Shown: one piece after another, positions 23,828 through 30,129 of the stretch
How the letters are laid out: every line of letters starts with the position of its first letter
Position numbering within the stretch: position 1 is the stretch's first letter
NCBI GenBank assembly: GCA_036503555.1
Contig: DASXWQ010000071.1
Coordinates: 1 to 64,000, forward strand
Source: Actinocatenispora sp036503555
GTDB taxonomy: Bacteria > Actinomycetota > Actinomycetes > Mycobacteriales > Micromonosporaceae
DNA: 64,000 nt
Reading direction: 5' to 3'
Notes under the pieces: model-generated
The model's input: the letters and a program-made list of their open reading frames with translations, nothing else
Databases searched by the model: none
Told to the model about the DNA's origin: nothing
Position numbers and translations under genes: made by a program

Positions 23828-26572
23828 TCACGCGCAGTCCCGGAGCCGGTCGCGTACCCGTTCGGCGGAGCGGGAGCCGACCTCGCGGTAGAGCCGCAGC
23901 GCGTCCTGGAGTGCGGCGCGCGCCTCGTCCGGCGGCAGCCATTCGGCGAGCGTGAGCAGGGCGGCGGCCTCGCCGGCCCGGTCGCCGGCGATGCGGCTGA
24001 GCTGGCGGCCGCGGATCGCGGCGTGCCGCGCCTTCGGGTCACCGAGCAGGGTCAGCGCCTCGGCGAGGTTGGCGTAGAGCAGGTGCAGGGTGTCGGTCCG
24101 ACCGGTACGTTCCGACAGCGCGATGCCCTCCCGCAGGGTCCGCGCCGCCTCGGTGACCTGGCCGTCCGCGCCCTGCGAGATGCCCAGGTTGTTGAGCGCC
24201 AGCACCTGGTGGGTGACGTCGCCGGCGGCGCGGGCCAGCCGCAGCGCGGTCCGGGTGTGGTCGCGCGCCGCCTGGTACCGCCCGGCGTGGAAGTACGTCA
24301 GCCCCAGGTTCGTCTCGTCGCTCAGCTCGCCGTGCGCGTCGCCGGCCGCCCGGTGCCGGCGCAGCGCCTCGGCCAGGTGCGCGAACGCCTCGTCGCCGGG
24401 CGCCACGTTGCCCAGCGCGGTACCGAGCGCCCGGTGCCGCGCCGCGATCCCGAACTCGTCGCCACACGCCTCGGCGGCGGCCAACCCGGCGCGCTCCAGC
24501 GCCACCCAGGCGTCGTACCGTCCGCGCAGCTCCTGGTACCGGAACTGGAGGTGGACCAGGCGCCAGCAGATCTCCGGCCAGCCGTACGCCGCGGTCAGCT
24601 CGACCATCTCGGCCAGCGGCTCGCGCTCGGTGTCCAGCCAGTCGAGGGCCGCGCCGCGCGAGGCGAACGCCGGCGTCTCGCCCTGCTCGTCGGCGATCTG
24701 CTCGCACGGGTCGAACCGTTGCGGCCCGCCGATCGCCTCGCGCGCCGCCGCCAGCGTCCGCAGGTACCCGACGGCCAGCCGGCGCAGCGCCGCGTCCCGC
24801 CCGGCGGCGGGCTCGTCGGCGTCGAGCCGCTGCCGCGCGTACGCCCGGATCAGGTCGTGCATCCCGTACCGCGTGCCGGCGAGCGGCAGGACCAGGTTGG
24901 CGACGGTCAGTTCGGACAGCAGCGTCCTTGCCCGCGCCACGGGTACGCCGGCCAGCGCGGCGGCGGCGTACGCGCCGACCTCGGCGCCGGGGGCCAGGCA
25001 CAGCAGGCGGAACAGGCGGGCGGCCGGCGCCGACAGCGCCCGGTACGACCCCGCGAACGCCTCGGCCACGCTCGCGTCCGCGTCCAACCGCAGCGCGTCC
25101 AGCCGGTCCTCGGCGCTGGCCAGGTCGGCGGCCAGCGACTCGGGGCTGCACGCCGGGTCGACGGCGAGCCGGCCTGCCGCGATGCGCAGCGCGAGCGGCA
25201 GCCGGTCGCACAGCCGGGCCAGCTCCGCCGCCACCGCCGGGTCGTGGCCCGGGCCGAGCGCGTCGGCCAGCAGCGCGCCGGCCGTCTCGTCGTCGAGCGG
25301 CGCGACGGAGAGCAGCCGGGCGCCCTCGGTCGCGACGAGGCCGCCGAGCCGGTCCCGGCTGGTGACCAGGACGGTGCAGCCGGGCGCGGCGGGCAGCAGC
25401 GGCCGTACCTGCGCGGCGGTGGCGGCGTTGTCCAGCACCACCAGGATCCGGCGGTCGGCCATCATGCTGCGGTACAGGTCCGTGCGGGACTGCGGGTCGG
25501 CCGGCACGCGCGGCCCCGGTACGCCGAGGGCGCGCAGGAACCGGTCGAGCACGGCACCCGGGTGGACCGGCTCGCCGTCGGTGCGGTAGCCGCGCAGGTC
25601 GGCGTGGAGGGTGCCGTCCGGGTACCGGTTGGACCTGGCGTGCGCCCACCGTACGGCGAGGGCGGTCTTGCCGACGCCGGCGACGCCCGACACGACGACC
25701 GGGCCGGGCGTGTCGACGAGCCGGTCGAGCCGGGCGAGTTCCGCGCCGCGACCGGCGAAGCCGGCCGGCACGGGCGGCAGCTGCGCCGGGCTCGGTGGTT
25801 CCCAGCCGGACCGGACCGGGTCGTGGTCGGCCCGCAGCACCGCCTCGTGCAACGTACGCAGCTCCGGCACCGGGTCCAGCCCCAGCTCGTCGGCGAGCGC
25901 GTCGCGCAGCCGGTGGTAGACGGCGAGCGCGTCGTCCTGTTGCCCGTTGCGGTACAGCGCGAGCATGAGCTGCCCGACGAGCCGCTGCCGGAGCGGCTGG
26001 TCGGCGACCCGGTCACGTAGCCCGGGAAGCAGCTCGGCGTGCCGGCCGAGGCTCAGCTCCGCGTCGTAGGAGTCCTCCAGCGCCCGCCAGTACTGCTCGG
26101 TCAGGCCGGCGCAGAGCCGGTCCCGGACGCGCGGGTCGGTGACGTCGGCGAGCGCCGGGCCGCGCCACAGCGCGAGCGCGTCGGCCAGCAGCCGCGCCCG
26201 GTGCCCCGTCGAGTCGCTGCGCCCGGCCCGGTCCACGAGCGCGCGGAACCGGTGCAGGTCGACCCGGTCCGCCGCCACCTCGATCAGGTACCCGGGCTCG
26301 CGGGTCACCAGCCGCACGCCGTGCGCGTCGGCGTCGGCCGCGGCGAGCGCCGCGCGCAGCCGGGACACCAGCACCTGCACCGCGGTACGCGCGTTGCGCG
26401 GCTGCGCCTCGCCCCAGAGCAGGTCGTACAGCCGGTCGACGGGGATGAGGCGGCCCGGTTCGAGCAGCAGGACGGCGAGCAGGAGACGCTGCTTGGGCGG
26501 GCCGAGCGGCACGACCCGTCCGTCGAGTCGCGCCTCGACCGGACCCAGCAACGAGAACTCCACGTCGGTCAC
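23828..26572 (-). CDS. SARP/AfsR-type transcriptional regulator (wHTH-BTAD-NB-ARC-TPR)
   Basis: The 914-residue protein begins with an OmpR-like DNA-binding domain (residues 1-95) containing LGPPKQRLLLAVLLL and ARTAVQVLVSRLRAAL. A bacterial transcriptional activator domain (~100-245) follows. Next comes an NB-ARC-type ATPase with P-loop GVAGVGKTA near residue 297 and RRILVVLDNA, then C-terminal TPR-like repeats. Such proteins activate antibiotic or stress genes by binding heptamer direct repeats with an 11-base period. A repeat of that shape lies at 27372-27388 in front of this operon. There are no obvious antibiotic synthesis genes nearby. It lies 19 bases downstream of the DUF5134 gene. Confidence 0.9.
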   Translation of the reverse strand: MTDVEFSLLGPVEARLDGRVVPLGPPKQRLLLAVLLLEPGRLIPVDRLYDLLWGEAQPRNARTAVQVLVSRLRAALAAADADAHGVRLVTREPGYLIEVAADRVDLHRFRALVDRAGRSDSTGHRARLLADALALWRGPALADVTDPRVRDRLCAGLTEQYWRALEDSYDAELSLGRHAELLPGLRDRVADQPLRQRLVGQLMLALYRNGQQDDALAVYHRLRDALADELGLDPVPELRTLHEAVLRADHDPVRSGWEPPSPAQLPPVPAGFAGRGAELARLDRLVDTPGPVVVSGVAGVGKTALAVRWAHARSNRYPDGTLHADLRGYRTDGEPVHPGAVLDRFLRALGVPGPRVPADPQSRTDLYRSMMADRRILVVLDNAATAAQVRPLLPAAPGCTVLVTSRDRLGGLVATEGARLLSVAPLDDETAGALLADALGPGHDPAVAAELARLCDRLPLALRIAAGRLAVDPACSPESLAADLASAEDRLDALRLDADASVAEAFAGSYRALSAPAARLFRLLCLAPGAEVGAYAAAALAGVPVARARTLLSELTVANLVLPLAGTRYGMHDLIRAYARQRLDADEPAAGRDAALRRLAVGYLRTLAAAREAIGGPQRFDPCEQIADEQGETPAFASRGAALDWLDTEREPLAEMVELTAAYGWPEICWRLVHLQFRYQELRGRYDAWVALERAGLAAAEACGDEFGIAARHRALGTALGNVAPGDEAFAHLAEALRRHRAAGDAHGELSDETNLGLTYFHAGRYQAARDHTRTALRLARAAGDVTHQVLALNNLGISQGADGQVTEAARTLREGIALSERTGRTDTLHLLYANLAEALTLLGDPKARHAAIRGRQLSRIAGDRAGEAAALLTLAEWLPPDEARAALQDALRLYREVGSRSAERVRDRLRDCA

Positions 26573-26591
26573 TGTGCCTGCCCGGCGCCAC

Positions 26592-27161
26592 TCACCGGAG
26601 CATGGCGCCGACCATGTCGAGCATGAGCAGGCTCATCAGGAGCTGGCAGGCGGCGGTGGCGCGCGGCGCGGGCGCGAGCGGCGGCAGCGTCGCGGGCCGC
26701 AGCGGTACGAGGCTCAGCGCGGCGAGCGCCGCACTGCCCACGGCGTACCCGACGACGACGAGGTCGGCGGCGAGCAGCAGGGCGGACAGCACCGGCGGTC
26801 CGGTGTCGGGCATGCGGTGCCCGGCCATCGGCGTCGTGCCCGGCAGGTGCACCAACACCAGCAGGTACGCCATGGCGAGCCCGGCACCGACGTGGTGCAG
26901 CCGGTGCGTACGGTGCGGGTCGTCGGCGCGCAGCCGCGCGGCCGACCAGGCGCAGCCGGCGAGGACGACGGCGGGCCACAGCCACCAGGGCAGGGCCGGC
27001 GGCGGCAGTGCCATCGCGACCATCCCGCCGGCCATGCCGACGCGCGCGAGTTCCACGTCCCGGCCGGCCGGCGGCACGTACGCCAGCCGTACCACGCCGA
27101 AGAGGGTCAGCGCGACGGACGCCGCGGCGACGATCCCGGCGGGCACGGCGCCGGTGGACAT
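26592..27161 (-). CDS. DUF5134-like membrane protein
   Basis: The 189-residue product has five or six hydrophobic helices. A His-rich loop, DPHRTHRLHHVGAGLAMAYL, at its centre recalls DUF5134 proteins, which have conserved His and Met residues near the membrane. The ATG at 27161 shares one base with the stop of the Cys-rich peptide gene (TGATG), so the two are translationally coupled. This pairing and the His/Met content suggest a role in metal, perhaps copper, handling. That is inference. Confidence 0.65.
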   Translation of the reverse strand: MSTGAVPAGIVAAASVALTLFGVVRLAYVPPAGRDVELARVGMAGGMVAMALPPPALPWWLWPAVVLAGCAWSAARLRADDPHRTHRLHHVGAGLAMAYLLVLVHLPGTTPMAGHRMPDTGPPVLSALLLAADLVVVGYAVGSAALAALSLVPLRPATLPPLAPAPRATAACQLLMSLLMLDMVGAMLR

Positions 27162-27292
27162 CAACCGCCGCAGTGCCCGCCGCACTTGCACGTGCCGCCG
27201 GACTGGCAGCCGCAGCGGCAGCCGGACGGGCAGTTGCACTTCGCGGCGGTGGGTTCGGTGGTGGTCGGGGTGGTCGTGGTCTGCTCGGACAT
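27161..27292 (-). CDS. 43-residue cysteine-rich, metallothionein-like peptide
   Basis: This short gene starts ATG at 27292 with GGAGG six bases before it and ends in TGA at 27161, coupled to the DUF5134 gene. The peptide has a Thr-rich N-terminus (MSEQTTTTPTTTEPTAAK) and then eight cysteines at positions 19, 21, 25, 27, 29, 35, 37 and 41 plus His40. They are arranged as CxC, CxCxC and CxC with glycine between. This pattern is typical of metallothioneins, which bind copper, zinc or cadmium through thiolates in the cytoplasm. It does not match a named family that I recognise. An ideal ribosome site and coupling argue that it is real. Confidence 0.72.
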   Translation of the reverse strand: MSEQTTTTPTTTEPTAAKCNCPSGCRCGCQSGGTCKCGGHCGG

Positions 27293-27371
27293 GGCGGCCT
27301 CCAAGGTCGGGCGAACCACCTCAGTTTCGGTCCGACTGCCTGGCGAAATACCTCAAGAGAGCATCGAATAG

Positions 27372-27388
27372 TGACAGATCAATGACAG
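27372..27388 (-). promoter_or_regulatory. 11-base-period direct repeat (SARP-like site)
   Basis: On the minus strand the heptamers CTGTCAT and CTGTCAC (sharing CTGTCA) are separated by four bases, giving an 11-base period. That is the architecture of SARP-binding sites. It lies in the divergent region between the Cys-rich peptide/DUF5134/SARP genes and the NRDE gene, about 80 bases before the peptide start. Confidence 0.4.
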
Positions 27389-27440
27389 CTTGTCGACGGT
27401 CGGTACGGTATGGCTCCGTCACCGCCGAAGGAGGCTCCGC

Positions 27441-28220
27441 GTGTGCACGCTCGTGGTCGACCTGTCGCCGGAGCGGCCGTGCGCCGTCACCGTCGCCGCG
27501 GTACGCGACGAGTTCCTCGGCCGGCCCTGGCAGCCACCGGCGCGGCACTGGCCCGACCGTCCCGGCCTGATCGGCGGGCGCGACGAGCTGGCCGGCGGCA
27601 CCTGGCTCGCGTACGACCCGGCGGCCGGCCGCGTCGCCTGCGTACTCAACGCGTCGGGTCGCCCGGCCGACCCGGCGCACCGGCACAGCCGCGGTGCGCT
27701 GCCGCTGCTGTCCGCCGCCGGCGCCGACCTGCCGGACCCCGTCGGGTACGACCCGTTCCACCTGGTCACCGTCGATGTCACCGGGCTGCGGGTGCTGACC
27801 TGGAACGGCTACCAGCCGCACGCGTACGGGTTGGGGGCCGGGACGCACGTGTTCGCGAACCGGGGTCGCTGGCTCGGCCCCGCCGACCGGCGTACGCCGC
27901 GGGCGTCGTGGTTCGGCCCGCGGTTCGCCGCCGCCCGCCCCGATCCGACGCCTGGCGTCGACGCGGCGGAGGCGTGGGCACCGTGGATCGGCCTGATCGA
28001 CGGCAAAGACGTGCCCCGGCGCGAGGATCCGCGTGCGCTGGTCGCGTCGGCCACGGTGGGGGAGAGCCGGTGGGGCACCAGCTCGGTGACGCTGCTCGGG
28101 TTCGGCCCGCACGGCCCCGTCCGGTACGACTTCCGTCCCGGCCCCGATCCGCACCCGTGGACGGCCGTCGCGACCCGAGACCACGTCAGCGACGGCGCCG
28201 GCGTGCGACGAGGACGATGA
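27441..28220 (+). CDS. NRDE family protein (Ntn-hydrolase-like)
   Basis: The 259-residue protein starts M-C-T-L. The Cys at position 2 is the expected nucleophile of NRDE/TANGO2-type Ntn hydrolases once Met is removed. It retains GGRDELAGGTWLAYD near residue 50, the family's equivalent of the xGGTWLG motif, and the RPADPAHRHSRGALPL region. NRDE itself is changed (AVRDEF at 23-28). AAGGAGG seven bases upstream supports the GTG at 27441. The function of bacterial members is not settled. It is divergent from the Cys-rich peptide operon. Confidence 0.8.
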   Translation: MCTLVVDLSPERPCAVTVAAVRDEFLGRPWQPPARHWPDRPGLIGGRDELAGGTWLAYDPAAGRVACVLNASGRPADPAHRHSRGALPLLSAAGADLPDPVGYDPFHLVTVDVTGLRVLTWNGYQPHAYGLGAGTHVFANRGRWLGPADRRTPRASWFGPRFAAARPDPTPGVDAAEAWAPWIGLIDGKDVPRREDPRALVASATVGESRWGTSSVTLLGFGPHGPVRYDFRPGPDPHPWTAVATRDHVSDGAGVRRGR

Positions 28221-28356
28221 GCACGACGACGACGGCGACGACGGCGAGGCAGCAGAGGTAGGACGTCCCGTGACTCGCGCCGTAGTAGTGGTGGTGGACG
28301 CGCGGCCGGAACCGGAAGGCAACACCGTGCGCGTGCAGCGCGCCGAGCAGTCGCAT
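28186..28356 (-). CDS. Small putative membrane peptide, 56 residues
   Basis: The reading frame encodes a basic, His/Tyr-containing N-terminus (RPRVHHHYYGASHG), one hydrophobic helix (YLCCLAVVAVVVVLIVLV) and a terminal run of five arginines. This is the layout of a tail-anchored or sortase-signal-like segment without LPxTG. No clear ribosome site precedes the ATG. Its last 35 bases overlap the end of the convergent NRDE gene. It may be real, but the evidence is only the protein pattern. Confidence 0.4.
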   Translation of the reverse strand: MRLLGALHAHGVAFRFRPRVHHHYYGASHGTSYLCCLAVVAVVVVLIVLVARRRRR

Positions 28357-28553
28357 GGTTGGCAGCGTAACGATCGGCCGCTACGTCCTCGTCCGCCGCC
28401 CCGGTGCGGCATGGGATCGGACTGTCGCAGGTCGACGCCGACGGGCCACGGTGTGGCGACGCCGCGCGGCACACCCCCCAGCCGCCGCGCGACGTCACCG
28501 CCGCCCGCACCTGTTCGGTGCGGAGCCCTTCGCCGGGTCAACGGCGCGTGGTC

Positions 28554-28577
28554 GATCATGGTGACGGCACCATGATC
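28554..28577. repeat. Perfect 10-bp hairpin in a TGATCA-rich gap
   Basis: GATCATGGTG (28554-28563) pairs with CACCATGATC (28568-28577) across ACGG. The gap 28357-28697 holds no gene and has several TGATCA-containing words (28574, 28661, 28695). The hairpin may be an end of a degraded intergenic repeat or a bidirectional terminator. Confidence 0.5.
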
Positions 28578-28656
28578 AACGTTCACTCTCTGGGGTTATC
28601 GGCTCCGCACACATCGTGACATCTCGGACCGTCGGTCACCCGCTGAGGTGACGTTT

Positions 28657-28704
28657 CGCCTGATCAACGGCCTGTTCGGAGACCTGGCACAGCGTGATCA
28701 GGCG
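28657..28704 (-). terminator. Inverted repeat at the end of trpS
   Basis: CGCCTGATCA (28657-28666) pairs with TGATCAGGCG (28695-28704) over a 28-base loop and includes the trpS stop codon. On the minus strand it is followed by AAACG rather than a T-run, so it is a weak terminator candidate. Confidence 0.4.
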
Positions 28705-29732
28705 GGTAGCAGGCCGATCGCCTCCTTCGCCGCGCGTACCTTCGCCCCGGCCCGCTCCCGCGCCCGCGCGGCACCCGCGCGCAGCACGTCCCGCACGTAC
28801 CCGGGGTCCGCGGCGAGGTCGTCGTAGCGCTCGCGTACCGGGCCGAGGGTGGCGACGACGGAGTCGGCGACCGCGCGCTTCAGCTCGCCGTACGAGTCGA
28901 AGAGCGGGGCGAGGACCGTCGGGTCGTCGCCGGTGCACGCGGCGAGGATGTCGAGCAGGTTCGCCACGCCCGGCTGCCGGTCCGGGTCGTAGCGCACCTC
29001 GCTGCCGGCGTCGGTCACCGCGCGCATCACCTTGCGCCGCAACGCATCCGGCTCGTCCAGCAGGCGCAGCGCGCCGGCCGCGGACGACGTCGACTTGCTC
29101 ATCTTGTCGGCCGGCGACGTCAGGTCCATGATGCGCGCGGCGACCGGCGGGTTCACCGCACGCGGCACCACGAACGTCTTCCCGTACCGCGTGTTGAACC
29201 GGTACGCCACGTCCCGCGCCAGCTCCACGTGCTGGCTCTGGTCCTCGCCGACCGGCACCTCGTCGGTGTCGTACAACAGGATGTCGGCGGCCATCAGGAT
29301 CGGGTACGTCAGCAGCGAGACGCGGACCTGCTCCTGCCGGCGCGACTTCTCCTTGAACTGGATCATGCGCTGCGCCTCGCCGTACCCGGTGGCGCATTCG
29401 AGCAGGTAGTGCAGCTCGGCGTGCTCGGGTACGTGGGACTGGACGAGGAACAGGCACCGGTCCGGATCGGCGCCCGCCGCGAGCAGCAGGGTGGCGAACT
29501 CGACCGTGCGTTGGCGTACCAGGGCGGGGTCGTGCTCGATCGTCAGGGCGTGCAGGTCGGAGATGAACACGACGGTGTCGGTGTCACCGGCGGTGTCGAT
29601 GATGGGGCGGATCGCGCCCACGTAGTTGCCGAGGTGCAGCGTGCCGGACGGGGTGAAACCGGTCAGCCGGCGGGTACGGGTGCCGGCTGCGGCGGTCAGT
29701 TCGCTCGGTCGCTGCGGTGCGCTGGTGGTCAT
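28698..29732 (-). CDS. trpS: Tryptophanyl-tRNA synthetase
   Basis: The 344-residue class I synthetase has the HIGH-equivalent in GFTPSGTLHLGNYVGA and KMSKS in ADKMSKSTSS. The signature VPVGEDQSQHVELARD contacts the adenylate and tryptophan. It charges tRNA-Trp in the cytoplasm. The start was chosen at MTTSAPQ. The upstream in-frame extension to 29858 runs through the attenuator and is not protein. Expression should rise when charged tRNA-Trp is scarce, through the leader at 29793-29887. Auxiliary indolmycin-resistant TrpRS genes in Streptomyces are known to use this kind of control. Whether this is the only trpS in the genome cannot be seen. Confidence 0.95.
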   Translation of the reverse strand: MTTSAPQRPSELTAAAGTRTRRLTGFTPSGTLHLGNYVGAIRPIIDTAGDTDTVVFISDLHALTIEHDPALVRQRTVEFATLLLAAGADPDRCLFLVQSHVPEHAELHYLLECATGYGEAQRMIQFKEKSRRQEQVRVSLLTYPILMAADILLYDTDEVPVGEDQSQHVELARDVAYRFNTRYGKTFVVPRAVNPPVAARIMDLTSPADKMSKSTSSAAGALRLLDEPDALRRKVMRAVTDAGSEVRYDPDRQPGVANLLDILAACTGDDPTVLAPLFDSYGELKRAVADSVVATLGPVRERYDDLAADPGYVRDVLRAGAARARERAGAKVRAAKEAIGLLPA

Positions 29733-29792
29733 GGTTGGCTCCTTCGTCGAAGGGGCCGCCCGCGCCGGACCACCGGTCGCGGAGACGCGAAA

Positions 29793-29859
29793 CGGCCGCC
29801 CGGATCGGGCGGCCGCGATGGGAAACGCGGATGGGGTGCCGCCCGTCAGGGGCGCCACC
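29793..29859 (-). promoter_or_regulatory. Tryptophan attenuator of trpS
   Basis: Four segments can be read in transcript order. Segment 1 (29859-29850, containing the Trp codons) and segment 2 (29844-29835) pair with one mismatch in ten. Segment 2 extended by one base, CGGGCGGC (29845-29838), pairs perfectly over eight bases with GCCGCCCG in segment 3 (29813-29806). Segments 3 (29815-29806) and 4 (29802-29793) form a perfect 10-bp terminator stem followed by TTTCG. Ribosomes stalled on the Trp codons would mask segment 1, let 2 pair with 3, and so prevent the terminator. Confidence 0.85.
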
Positions 29860-29887
29860 AGCCGAGACCGTGAAAACTCGTCCGCAT
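29846..29887 (-). CDS. trpS leader peptide with Trp-Trp
   Basis: The 13-residue reading frame encodes MRTSFHGLGWWRP. The tandem TGG codons (29860-29855) lie in segment 1 of the attenuator, and the stop lies just before segment 2, the arrangement needed for ribosome-mediated attenuation. There is no good Shine-Dalgarno sequence, so the leader may start at or near the 5' end of the transcript. Confidence 0.85.
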   Translation of the reverse strand: MRTSFHGLGWWRP

Positions 29888-30129
29888 GCCGACGACGTTA
29901 CCACCGCGCCGGCCGGCCCGGCCTGTGACGACCCCGACGCCGCGACCCGCATCGGCTCGGGTCGACGACGTAGCTCCTGGCGTGTGCGGCCCGCGGCCGG
30001 GCGCGGGCCTGGGCGGGAAGGCGGCGGCGCGGCCCGTGTCGGGGCGGCGGCGCGGCTCGTACCCGGTGGGGTCGGGAGCGGATGCGATAGGGTCGCTCGG
30101 GCCACGGGCGGCGGGGTGCGGGAGGTCGG

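Noticed and set aside
23828..26572. SARP gene as a sign of an antibiotic biosynthetic cluster
   Set aside because: No polyketide, peptide synthetase, terpene or tailoring cluster is present within the window; neighbours are a metal-type peptide, a membrane protein and a two-component system.
29733..29858. N-terminal extension of TrpRS from an in-frame GTG
   Set aside because: The extension would be encoded by the attenuator hairpins, and the conserved protein begins after the ATG near 29732.
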